Positions 56,701 to 64,000 of a stretch of 64,000 bases of DNA are shown piece after piece. Where the stretch lies: contig CATNEN010000038.1 in the NCBI GenBank assembly GCA_950097015.1, positions 20,186,001 through 20,250,000 on the forward strand, in the 5' to 3' direction. Position 1 is the first letter of the stretch. Each line of letters starts with the position of its first letter. The notes below the pieces were generated by a model, which made no database searches, was not told the origin of the DNA, and saw only the letters and a program-made list of their open reading frames with translations. The stretch comes from Macrostomum hystrix. Taxonomy: Eukaryota > Platyhelminthes > Macrostomidae. The position numbers and the translations under genes are program-made.

Positions 56701-58320
56701 CTTGCAATGAGTTAAGCCTGGTGCCAGAGAAATCCGGAATAATTCGCGTTATTGACTACTTACAGTCGTGCGCGCTCACATCTGATGGACAGGGCGGCAC
56801 TAGAGGTAATTCAGTTAAATTCACAGCTACCTCCTAATCTCTTGGGTAGAATTCACACCGACTTACGAGTACTAATCTCATGGTTAGAACTCACAGCCTA
56901 TCTTCTAATTTCATGGATAGAATTCACAGCCACCTACTAATCTCATGGATAGAATTCACAGCCACCTACTAATCTCATGGGTAGAATTCACAGCCACCTA
57001 CTAATCTCATGGGTAGAATTCACAGCTACCTACTAGTCTCATGGGTAGAATTCACAGCTACCTACTAGTCTCATGGGTAGAATTCACAGCTACCTACTAG
57101 TCTCATGGGTAGAATTCACAGCCACCTACTAATCTCATGGGTAGAATTCACAGTTACCACTGATCTCATGGTTAGAACTCACAGCCTATCTTTTAATTTC
57201 ATGGGTAGAATTCACAGCCACCTACTAATCTCATGGGTAGAATTCACAGCCACCTACTAATCTCATGGGTAGAATTCACAGTTACCTACTGATCTCATGG
57301 TTAGAACTCACAGCCTATCTTTTAATTTCATGGGTAGAATTCACAGCCACCTACTAATCTCATGGGTAGAATTCACAGTTACCTCCTAAACTCTTGGGTA
57401 GAGCTCACAGCCACCTACTAGTCTCATGGGTAGAATTCACAGTTACCTCCTAAACTCTTGGGTAGAACTCACAGTTACCTCCTAAACTCTTGGGTAGAGC
57501 TCGCAGCCACCTACTAGTCTCATGGGTAGAATTCACAGCTACCTACTAGTCTCATGGGTAGAATTCACAGCTACCTACTAGTCTCATGGGTAGAATTCAC
57601 AGTTACCTACTAATCTCATGGATAGAATTCACAGCCACCTACTAATCTCATGGGTAGAATTCACAGCCACCTACTAATCTCATGGATAGAATTCACAGCC
57701 ACCTACTAATCTCATGGGTAGAATTCACAGCCACCTACTAATCTCATGGGTTGAATTCACAGCCACCTACTAATCTCATGGGTAGAATTCACAGCCACCT
57801 ACTAATCTCATGGGTTGAATTCACAGCCACTTACTAATCTCATGGGTAGAATTCACAGCCACCTACTAATCTCATGGTTAGAACTCACAGCCACCTACTA
57901 ATCTCATGGGTAGAATTCACAGCCACCTACTAATCTCATGGTTAGAACTCACAGCCTATCTTTTAATTTCATGGGTAGAATTCACAGTTACCTCCTAAAC
58001 TCTTGGGTAGAGCTCACAGCCACCTACTAGTCTCATGGGTAAAACGAAATTTTATTGGTTATTTTTATAAAAACTGTTTTTTAATGCACTACTTAAGTCG
58101 TGCTGAATGAGTAGTATAATGCACTGCTGAAAATGCTAATATAAATTTCCCAAATTCTTTCGCAGCCTACATGCAATACTACGACGATCCGCGCGGATCT
58201 ATACCGACTATGCTGATTAACTGGGGGGCTAAGACTGGCGTACCCGGCTTCCTATCCATGATGCAGAAGGCTGTGAACGAGTATGCCCAGTATCAGAATA
58301 AGCAGAAACAAGAAAAATGA
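41718..58320 (+). CDS. PCTP: Phosphatidylcholine transfer protein (START domain, StarD2)
   Basis: Cytosolic lipid-transfer protein; the START fold binds one phosphatidylcholine and moves it between membranes. Three exons, 41718-41912, 56493-56805 and 58166-58320, join in matching phases to give 220 residues (human PCTP 214). The first exon has FEFFTESHDVRIFRQYN and GLYKYKIYGFLRG. The second has VYRDLDYRRNWDSYVNEL, VVYWHVNFPWPMSHRDYVY and SGIIRVIDYLQSCALTSDG. The third has AYMQYYDDPRGSIPTMLINW and GVPGFLSMMQKAVNEY. All are START-family blocks in PCTP order. The acceptor ACTAGCTTTCAG ends 34 nt before the ATG. Intron 1 is 14.6 kb and consists of a 30-bp minisatellite split by an 11.2-kb DNA transposon. 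Intron 2 is a 32-bp minisatellite. Splicing across intron 1 must tolerate the transposon's own genes on the opposite strand. Confidence 0.95.
42075..43187. repeat. 30-bp minisatellite in PCTP intron 1, left part
   Basis: About 37 copies of a 30-bp unit containing CAGTCATTATCCCATATCCT followed by CAGTTyCAGA. The array stops within a unit at the transposon boundary and resumes at 54371. Confidence 0.97.
43188..43226 (+). repeat. Left terminal inverted repeat of the large transposon
   Basis: 39 bp beginning CCCGTCAAAAAATTCGCCCG and containing GGAAACTTGG. Inverted partner of 54332-54370, with differences at positions 16 and 29 only. Confidence 0.93.
43478..43932. repeat. 42-bp hairpin array, left subterminal region
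   Basis: Eleven units of 42 bp, each with GGATTGG-TGT-CCAATCC, a perfect 7-bp stem with a 3-nt loop, followed by GGGTCAGTTTyCGGGCGAAG-type sequence. Only the last unit has a changed stem (GGGTTGG). The 168-170-residue frames through it are array artefacts. Confidence 0.95.
44861..45070 (+). CDS. Possible small ORF in the large transposon
   Basis: A 69-codon plus-strand frame between the left array and the BEN-like gene, which converges on it. Codon-like composition (Ala, Ser and Val rich), with NYAAVFGDCSFTNCTFTIG near the C-terminus, where CSFTN and CTFTI form a short internal repeat. No family was recognised and no splice acceptor like those of the other genes is visible, so it may be chance. 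It is the only plausible plus-strand coding segment in the element. Confidence 0.3.
   Translation: MRDLATSVSDALVRHVEGESEPAPRVVSSATSNVSNRAVSVTGRNYAAVFGDCSFTNCTFTIGPPQEPH
45298..47001 (-). CDS. Transposon-borne coiled-coil, BEN-like protein (spliced)
   Basis: Two exons, 47001-46569 and 46436-45298 (132-nt intron, donor GTAGGT, acceptor CCCGACACACAG), join in phase 1 to give 523 residues. Lys-rich start MAAKSTKPKKGGKNK; a globular part with ANQFWCIQYQPNTEGTVLYG; a CPSC pair near residue 125; a coiled coil, MNELRTLNSQLQRRASQAEQ, just after the splice; an Ala/Lys helical region; and SSLIRTVLRAVFTADEF followed by TASGRRASNE, which looks like a BEN domain (a DNA/chromatin-binding fold). A basic GGRSKRKR is a likely nuclear localisation signal. 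A 3' splice site (CTCTTTTTCCAG) ends 17 nt before the ATG. Possibly the element's DNA-binding partner of the transposase, comparable in role to TnpA of Spm. That role is inference, and BEN is not certain. Confidence 0.75.
47019..47686. other. Spacer between transposon genes
   Basis: AT-rich with ATG- and TATGTGCATG-like sequence around 47080-47160. It would be the outron of the BEN-like gene. No coding content. Confidence 0.5.
47687..48346 (-). CDS. Transposon-borne protein of unknown function
   Basis: 219 residues, single exon, not recognised. The N-terminal half has a likely short coiled coil (DQLEWATRYLKVLLAENARL). The C-terminal half is rich in Trp, Pro and charged residues (VQVVRRPWCKVGDPGF, SAGDPYFDEDCTWATQG, PLAPSSQVTADWPREK) without obvious metal-binding motifs. 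The acceptor CTCATTCCAG ends 23 nt before the ATG. It lies between the transposase and BEN-like genes on the same strand, with about 0.7-kb gaps on both sides, so it is likely an accessory protein of the element. Confidence 0.7.
   Translation of the reverse strand: MSHELTGTVRKINAILRDNTGLRRLQRQRQSNGADKQLQVSWPLPNDTGRDPAPYAVRDDSFKDQLEWATRYLKVLLAENARLREDIGAALPLNQTFTSNAATLTTEVSEMRTSGYPKRQYVQVVRRPWCKVGDPGFRVRKAEPLSRAMRAEGWLSAGDPYFDEDCTWATQGLQLTPKKRVDADEACNPLLPLAPSSQVTADWPREKSPTFPPTKYRRV
48370..49030. other. Spacer between transposon genes
   Basis: No ORF of interest. It contains a short ATTTGTATTATAAT direct repeat near 48710-48740. It would hold the transposase 3' end and the outron of the next gene. 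Confidence 0.5.
49031..51763 (-). CDS. CMC/EnSpm-like transposase
   Basis: 910 residues, single uninterrupted exon. After a basic N-terminus (KRRDYMREYMRRYR) come two-and-a-half copies of a 22-residue acidic repeat (EQPRESDTGDNEQSTWSDAG). A Cys-rich zinc site follows around residues 235-265 (CTQC...CIHC). Next is the catalytic region typical of animal Tnp2/EnSpm enzymes: YTLCSDGFSVHTT, WKFVILCGLWAGKAKVHP, LLTIFDAPARADALGLKRFN, YGCDKCY, FRGHEFEFWIVAYLP and SYNAHHVCSHMVDYAYLAGP. Asp in CSDG, Asp in FDAPA and Glu in GHEFE are candidate DDE residues. The start taken is the ATG at 51763, because an acceptor (TTAACGTTTCAG) ends 15 nt upstream; an ATG 11 codons earlier lies across it. No stops or frameshifts, so the copy may be active. 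Confidence 0.9.
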   Translation of the reverse strand: MSHQLTSAMPATTASASAVIMPNVEKRRDYMREYMRRYRSANANETDKSMSKNRPLTGAERMQRLRDLAFLEKRNNAAGSNEQPRESDTGDNEQSTWSDAGGSEQPRESDTGDNEQSTWSDAGGSEQPRESAAGGCDSQSEDDPSCVPARRPHVYTGPAIIDSPIFDGPAVSLRRAVQILRTLFLQTNLATPKRQTVLTALQQLMPGCSLPSSDYVFSKLAAELEDKSVVGSTMCHSVCTQCLRTYPGRNVLCIHCGTTECLAHFWQFDIAKQIAKHIEAGLLEAVFWPELVSSLDEQKNYYGTSMLYQRFLHSIAVERRADLSYTLCSDGFSVHTTSCTEVCPVYMSITEIVPRQQWKFVILCGLWAGKAKVHPASFLPIVIEQLNTLRVSGMDIFNTAGETVRLRLHPLLTIFDAPARADALGLKRFNAVYGCDKCYIQTRQQPGGYGRFFPAAITPAMLNAARAKGCVEPTLRTLADTGRLALQQPELHTPTRQIKCILGVVRLSPLTRLVGFDYIQASPPCYLHQACSGLCRALLHQLFLVRREKPDPNSTCPDLHARIANVDQQVAKIKIPRSANRVPRKLREVKQFRGHEFEFWIVAYLPMCLEDFLAESHRDHYLFFQVVSSALFWLTLEGGPKSELLHVRTTLKYVYVALETLFSVRHQSYNAHHVCSHMVDYAYLAGPLQRQSSGLFESMHYRLKMRLKGTRLLDVELVNIVERMVAASQGLVGGATYRPHHNDGGDFMRRFGCAVAKRSLGTPAGSWTSVLCDSGLFIEVFKADMRRRRRVSCFVGTWSSQDGTFHFHRVRHIVESANQIADETPVLVATLLRLPVQNLEIEPLHAMSGVLFESDIRGCRFSHVRRLLCDPFDDTDDRPVSLVPVDEIVGCCAVSETHIALLPHPQLGMS
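52358..52545. repeat. 61-bp repeats, cluster 1, in the large transposon
   Basis: About two and a half copies of a 61-bp unit containing CGTAGGTCAGCTGCGTAGCG and CCTCAACAGTTGCGAGGATT. The last copy is diverged. Confidence 0.9.
52974..53230. repeat. 61-bp repeats, cluster 2, in the large transposon
   Basis: Four copies of the same 61-bp unit as cluster 1, in the same orientation, separated from it by about 430 bp of unique sequence. The first copies of both clusters share the same shortened GTCAGCGTAGCGG form. Confidence 0.92.
53419..54153. repeat. Large imperfect palindrome, right subterminal region
   Basis: Left arm 53419-53679 contains two tandem units of about 123 bp. Right arm 53770-54153 contains three inverted units. 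The outermost 90 bp of the arms are exact complements as far as I could read (left arm begins GTTCACCCGGATCAGAGATG). The 90-bp centre contains a further partial unit. Units are rich in CCGGATC and TTTCCCGGAAA. Confidence 0.92.
54332..54370 (-). repeat. Right terminal inverted repeat of the large transposon
   Basis: 39 bp ending GAATTTTTTGACGGG. Inverted partner of 43188-43226. Confidence 0.93.
54371..56316. repeat. 30-bp minisatellite in PCTP intron 1, right part
   Basis: About 65 copies of the same 30-bp unit as 42075-43187. A block of about 600 bp with the same order of variant units appears twice (from about 54400 and about 55000), so the array grew by segmental duplication. The 671-residue frame through it is not a gene. 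Confidence 0.97.
56815..58040. repeat. 32-bp minisatellite in PCTP intron 2
   Basis: About 37 copies of a 32-bp unit containing CACCTACTAATCTCATGGGT and AGAATTCACAGC. Variants with TATCTTTTAATTTC or TCCTAAACTCTTGG recur in blocks. Confidence 0.95.
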
Positions 58321-58589
58321 AGCAGTCTTGTCAGATTTTTACCAGTGCTGTAAGCAACATGAACAATTGAACTGGCTTTGATTGATTTTTTTCATTTCTT
58401 TGACTTTTATTTCCTCAATTTAATTAAGTATGCTCTATAGCTGATACTCAATTGTGGTAGCAATTTTTTTATGTCAGCTTGCTTTTGATACTGCGCAGAT
58501 TTACAATAACTGACGTGTTGCGTTACATGTGTACACTTTAAATGTGTTACGCAACGTATTTCAGGACTTACATAAATTTGCTTGCCTAT

Positions 58590-58930
58590 AACCTGCCTTC
58601 CTATTCTCCGTGGGTTGCCTCTAACCTGCCTAATTCCAATCCTCCGAGGGTTGCCTCTAAAACTGCCTTACAATCCTCCGTGGGTTGCCTCTAACCTGCC
58701 TTCCTATTCTCCGAGGGTTGCCTCTAACCTGCCTTATAATACTCCGTGGGTTGCCTCTAACCTGCCTTCCTATTCTCCGAGGGTTGCCTCTAACCTGCCT
58801 TATAATACTCCGTGGGTTGCCTCTAACCTGCCTTCCAATCCTAAGTGGGTTGCCCCTTAACCTGCCTTCCAATCCTCCGAGGGTTGCCTCTAAAACTGCC
58901 TTCCAATCCTCCGTGGGTTTCCTCTAATCC
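58590..58930. repeat. 33-bp minisatellite 3' of PCTP
   Basis: About ten copies of a 33-bp unit containing GGGTTGCCTCTAACCTGCCT, alternating CCGAGG and CCGTGG forms. It lies between PCTP and the release-factor gene. Confidence 0.94.
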
Positions 58931-59405
58931 TATTATTATTATTCGGCTTCTGTATACAACATGAAATATTGTGATAATTCTACCTTTGTTTGTTTTTTTT
59001 ATGCTATTAACCCTAAAACATTTTTCTATCAAAAGTGTTTATTTTTGGTTTTGTGTGTTTATTTATTACATTTTTAGTTCCTTCGTTTTAGCACTTAGAT
59101 TTGAAACATTTTCTACCTGAATAAACTTGGTCAGTTATGAACGTAGTTATAGTTATGAACGCTATCATATTTTATATTTAAGACATGCAACAATTACTAA
59201 GGCAGAAATATACAAATCGGAGAGTGGATAAAAATCTGATTTACCTGCCTAAAATTACATTTTGCAGTGCTTGACTACTGATAAAGCAAACAATTTAGCC
59301 AATTATTTAACTTCTACGTTTTTTTTACTTCTGTGGATGGGTGTGTGTGCCTGAGTCCATTAGCAATTAAATTACCATTTTTACAATAATCCAGCTAACT
59401 TTCAG
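58931..59405. other. Upstream region of the release-factor gene
   Basis: AT-rich. It ends in the pyrimidine-poor acceptor CTAACTTTCAG. No element recognised. Confidence 0.4.
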
Positions 59406-59455
59406 AGGCAAGTGAAAGCTTACTCCTTATCAGCGCGATCTAGTTGAGTTATTAA

Positions 59456-59952
59456 ATGCTGGCCGCGGCCATTGCCTCCGCTGGGAGTCGGTTGCTAAGC
59501 AACTGCGCATCGCTGCTGATTGGCCAAGGAATCCAGCTCCGCTGCCTGCGCACACTGCCAGACGCATTGCGTCCCAGCTTCGACAACCGAATCAATCGCC
59601 TAGCTGACGAATTCGACAGCCTGACAGCTCGCATCGCCGCTGAAGCCTCCTCGTCGTCGGCATCGTCATCAGCCTCCGGTGATGTTGAAGCCGCTTCTAT
59701 TAGATGGCGTCAATTGAAGCCTTTAGCTGACAAGATCGACGATTTGAGGCTGATGCGCCAGCTGGCTGTTGAGACGCGACAGTTTATTGGCGCCCTGACA
59801 GGCGGCAGCGAGGGAGACGACAATGAGACCGATGCCAACGATGGCGACGAAGCCGTTGAACTTATTGACATGGCCCGGTTGGAGAATAGCGAACGAGATC
59901 GGACTATTGCTGGACTGGAGGTGGAAATTGCTCAACTCCTGCTACCGCTCAG
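59456..59952 (+). CDS. MTRF1L: Mitochondrial class-I peptide chain release factor, first coding exon
   Basis: Release factors of this family read stop codons on the mitochondrial ribosome and hydrolyse peptidyl-tRNA. The exon gives 165 residues and ends at an AG/GTATTA donor in phase 2. The first 40 residues (MLAAAIASAGSRLLSNCASL, then Arg- and Leu-rich) look like a mitochondrial targeting peptide. The rest matches RF1 domain 1: RINRLADEFDSLTARI, then WRQLKPLADKIDDLRLM, and VELIDMARLENSERDRTIAG followed by LEVEIAQLLLPL. The codon-recognition PxT loop and the catalytic GGQ motif must lie in later exons beyond the window. It could equally be MTRF1, since the deciding region is absent. The acceptor CTAACTTTCAG ends 50 nt before the ATG. 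Confidence 0.82.
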
Positions 59953-59964
59953 GTATTAGCGAGA

Positions 59965-62900
59965 GAGTTCTGTGACTGTGTGTGACTGCCCATTCTGTGA
60001 CTGCCCATTCTGTGACTGCTTGTCGTTTCTGTGACGTGACTGTCTGTCTGTGACTGCCTGTCATGTCTGTGACTGCCTGTCATCTCTGTGACTGCCTGTC
60101 ATTTCTGTGACTGCTTGTCGTTTCTGTGACGTGACTGTCTGTCTGTGACTGCCTGTCATGTCTGTGACTGCCTGTCATCTCTGTGACTGCCTGTCATTTC
60201 TGTGACTTGTCTGCCATCTCTGTGACTGCCTGTCATGTCTGTGACGTGCCTGTCATCTCTGTGACTGCCTGTCATTTCTGTGACGTGCCTGTCATCTCTG
60301 TGACTGCCTGTCATGTCTGTGACTGCCTGTCATTTCTGTGACTGCCTGTCATCTCTGTGACTGCCTGTCATACCTGTGACTGCCTGTCTGTGACTGCCTG
60401 TCTGTGACTGCCTGTCATGTCTGTGACTGCCTGTCATGTCTGTGACTGCCTGTCATGTCTGTGACTGCCTGTCATGTCTGTGACTGCCTGTCATGTCTGT
60501 GACTTCCTGTCATGTCTGTGACTGCCTGTCATTTCTGTGACTGCCTGTCATCTCTGTGACTGCCTGTCATGTCTGTGACTGCCTGTCATGTCTGTGACTG
60601 CCTGTCATGCCTGTGACTGCCTGTCATGTCTGTGACTGCCTGTCATGTCTGTGACTGCCTGTCATCTCTGTGACTGCCTGTCATCTCTGTGACTGCCTGT
60701 CATGTCTGTGACTGCCTGTCATCTCTGTGACTGCCTGTCATCTCTGTGACTGCCTGTCATGTCTGTGACTGCCTGTCATGTCTGTGACTGCCTGTCATGT
60801 CTGTGACTGCCTGTCATCTCTGTGACTGCCTGTCATTTCTGTGACTGCCTGTCATTTCTGTGACTGCCTGTCATCTCTGTGACTGCCTGTCTGTGACTGC
60901 CTGTCATCTCTGTGACTGCCTGTCATCTCTGTGACTGCCTGTCATTTCTGTGACTGCTTGTCGTTTCTGTGACGTGACTGTCTGTCTGTGACTGCCTGTC
61001 ATGTCTGTGACTGCCTGTCATCTCTGTGACTGCCTGTCATTTCTGTGACTTGTCTGCCATCTCTGTGACTGCCTGTCATGTCTGTGACGTGCCTGTCATC
61101 TCTGTGACTGCCTGTCATTTCTGTGACGTGCCTGTCATCTCTGTGACTGCCTGTCATGTCTGTGACTGCCTGTCATTTCTGTGACTGCCTGTCATCTCTG
61201 TGACTGCCTGTCATACCTGTGACTGCCTGTCTGTGACTGCCTGTCTGTGACTGCCTGTCATGTCTGTGACTGCCTGTCATGTCTGTGACTGCCTGTCATG
61301 TCTGTGACTGCCTGTCATGTCTGTGACTGCCTGTCATGTCTGTGACTTCCTGTCATGTCTGTGACTGCCTGTCATTTCTGTGACTGCCTGTCATCTCTGT
61401 GACTGCCTGTCATGTCTGTGACTGCCTGTCATGTCTGTGACTGCCTGTCATGCCTGTGACTGCCTGTCATGTCTGTGACTGCCTGTCATGTCTGTGACTG
61501 CCTGTCATCTCTGTGACTGCCTGTCATCTCTGTGACTGCCTGTCATGTCTGTGACTGCCTGTCATCTCTGTGACTGCCTGTCATCTCTGTGACTGCCTGT
61601 CATGTCTGTGACTGCCTGTCATGTCTGTGACTGCCTGTCATGTCTGTGACTGCCTGTCATCTCTGTGACTGCCTGTCATTTCTGTGACTGCCTGTCATTT
61701 CTGTGACTGCCTGTCATCTCTGTGACTGCCTGTCTGTGACTGCCTGTCATCTCTGTGACTGCCTGTCATTTCTGTGACTGCCTGTCATTTCTGTGACTGC
61801 CTGTCATGTCTGTGACTGCCTGTCATTTCTGTGACGTGCCTGTCATCTCTGTGACTGCCTGTCATGTCTGTGACTGCCTGTCATTTCTGTGACTGCCTGT
61901 CATCTCTGTGACTGCCTGTCATACCTGTGACTGCCTGTCTGTGACTGCCTGTCTGTGACTGCCTGTCATCTCTGTGACTGCCTGTCATGTCTGTGACTGC
62001 CTGTCATCTCTGTGACTGCCTGTCTGTGACTGCCTGTCATCTCTGTGACTGCCTGTCATGTCTGTGACTGCCTGTCATGTCTGTGACTGCCTGTCATGTC
62101 TGTGACTGCCTGTCATGTCTGTGACTTCCTGTCATGTCTGTGACTGCCTGTCATTTCTGTGACTGCCTGTCATCTCTGTGACTGCCTGTCATGTCTGTGA
62201 CTGCCTGTCATGTCTGTGACTGCCTGTCATGCCTGTGACTGCCTGTCATGTCTGTGACTGCCTGTCATGTCTGTGACTGCCTGTCATCTCTGTGACTGCC
62301 TGTCATCTCTGTGACTGCCTGTCATGTCTGTGACTGCCTGTCATCTCTGTGACTGCCTGTCATCTCTGTGACTGCCTGTCATGTCTGTGACTGCCTGTCA
62401 TGTCTGTGACTGCCTGTCATGTCTGTGACTGCCTGTCATCTCTGTGACTGCCTGTCATTTCTGTGACTGCCTGTCATTTCTGTGACTGCCTGTCATCTCT
62501 GTGACTGCCTGTCTGTGACTGCCTGTCATCTCTGTGACTGCCTGTCATTTCTGTGACTGCCTGTCATTTCTGTGACTGCCTGTCATGTCTGTGACTGCCT
62601 GTCATTTCTGTGACTGCCTGTCATGTCTGTGACTGCCTGTCATCTCTGTGACTGCCTGTCATGTCTGTGACTGCCTGTCATGTCTGTGACTGCCTGTCAT
62701 TTCTGTGACGTGCCTGTCATCTCTGTGACTGCCTGTCATGTCTGTGACTGCCTGTCATTTCTGTGACTGCCTGTCATCTCTGTGACTGCCTGTCATACCT
62801 GTGACTGCCTGTCTGTGACTGCCTGTCTGTGACTGCCTGTCATCTCTGTGACTGCCTGTCATGTCTGTGACTGCCTGTCATCTCTGTGACTGCCTGTCTG

Positions 62901-64000
62901 TGACTGCCTGTCATCTCTGTGACTGCCTGTCATGTCTGTGACTGCCTGTCATGTCTGTGACTGCCTGTCATGTCTGTGACTGCCTGTCATGTCTGTGACT
63001 TCCTGTCATGTCTGTGACTGCCTGTCATTTCTGTGACTGCCTGTCATCTCTGTGACTGCCTGTCATGTCTGTGACTGCCTGTCATGTCTGTGACTGCCTG
63101 TCATGCCTGTGACTGCCTGTCATGTCTGTGACTGCCTGTCATGTCTGTGACTGCCTGTCATCTCTGTGACTGCCTGTCATCTCTGTGACTGCCTGTCATG
63201 TCTGTGACTGCCTGTCATCTCTGTGACTGCCTGTCATCTCTGTGACTGCCTGTCATGTCTGTGACTGCCTGTCATGTCTGTGACTGCCTGTCATGTCTGT
63301 GACTGCCTGTCATCTCTGTGACTGCCTGTCATTTCTGTGACTGCCTGTCATTTCTGTGACTGCCTGTCATCTCTGTGACTGCCTGTCTGTGACTGCCTGT
63401 CATCTCTGTGACTGCCTGTCATTTCTGTGACTGCCTGTCATTTCTGTGACTGCCTGTCATGTCTGTGACTGCCTGTCATTTCTGTGACGTGCCTGTCATC
63501 TCTGTGACTGCCTGTCATTTCTGTGACTGCCTGTCATCTCTGTGACTGCCTGTCATACCTGTGACTGCCTGTCTGTGACTGCCTGTCTGTGACTGCCTGT
63601 CATCTCTGTGACTGCCTGTCATGTCTGTGACTGCCTGTCATCTCTGTGACTGCCTGTCTGTGACTGCCTGTCATCTCTGTGACTGCCTGTCATGTCTGTG
63701 ACTGCCTGTCATGTCTGTGACTGCCTGTCATGTCTGTGACTGCCTGTCATGTCTGTGACTGCCTGTCATCTCTGTGACTGCCTGTCATGTCTGTAACTGC
63801 CTGTCATGTCTGTGACTGCCTGTCATGTCTGTGACTGCCTGTCATGTCTGTGACTGCCTGTCATGTCTGTGACTGCCTGTCATTTCTGTGACTGCCTGTC
63901 ATCTCTGTGACTGCCTGTCATTTCTGTGACTGCCTGTCATCTCTGTGACTGCCTGTCATGTCTGTGACTGCCTGTCATGTCTGTGACTGCCTGTCATGTC
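59965..64000. repeat. 19-bp minisatellite with higher-order structure, running off the window
   Basis: More than 200 copies of a 19-bp unit, TGACTGCCTGTCATsTCTG, starting just after the release-factor splice donor. Shortened units (TGACTGCCTGTC) and a marker variant, CATACCTGTGAC, recur at about 60369, 61212, 61920, 62791 and 63555, giving a higher-order period of about 0.7-0.87 kb. Confidence 0.96.

Overview
This is a piece of an animal nuclear genome. It carries intron-rich genes for proteins that are mostly restricted to animals or eukaryotes: calcipressin, SCLT1, SH3BP5, PCTP, VDAC, the 20S proteasome subunit beta-3, the largest subunit of RNA polymerase III and a mitochondrial release factor. 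It is dense in minisatellites and transposons. Almost every start codon, in host genes and in a resident transposon, lies 6-77 nt downstream of a good 3' splice site with no visible 5' exon. That is the pattern expected for spliced-leader trans-splicing (outrons), although ordinary 5'-UTR introns are not excluded. A flatworm such as Macrostomum would fit the combination, but the species cannot be fixed from the sequence alone.

Layout. Positions 1-7000 hold three minus-strand genes: PSMB3 (925-1545), an RCAN/calcipressin gene (3553-4359) and the last two exons of a NOL11-like gene (5558-6932). From 7 to 13 kb the sequence is AT-rich and apparently gene-free, with one young tRNA-derived SINE. 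Plus-strand genes follow: VDAC (13042-14447, 2 exons), SCLT1 (15931-21352, 5 recognised exons), POLR3A (22763-36265, 9 exons, complete), SH3BP5-like (37415-39540, 2 exons), PCTP/STARD2 (41718-58320, 3 exons) and the first coding exon of a mitochondrial class-I release factor (59456-59952), whose intron runs off the window as a repeat of more than 4 kb.

Mobile DNA. SCLT1 intron 4 contains a decayed mariner and a Tc1-like element with 137-bp inverted repeats and a transposase that lacks its second catalytic Asp. Introns of VDAC, SCLT1 and POLR3A contain two SINE families, in one case nested. The largest intruder is an apparently complete 11,183-bp DNA transposon (43188-54370) in PCTP intron 1, inserted inside a 30-bp minisatellite. 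It has 39-bp terminal inverted repeats, a TT target duplication, a CMC/EnSpm-like transposase, a spliced BEN-like coiled-coil gene, a third gene of unknown function, an 11-unit array of hairpin sites near its left end and a large imperfect palindrome near its right end. It is the best candidate here for an undescribed system.

Nearly every larger intron or upstream region carries its own tandem array, usually with a 17-37 bp period and unrelated in sequence to the others. Several units contain perfect palindromes or hairpins. The splice phases of all joined exons given below were checked and agree. The long ORFs inside arrays are artefacts of periods divisible by three.
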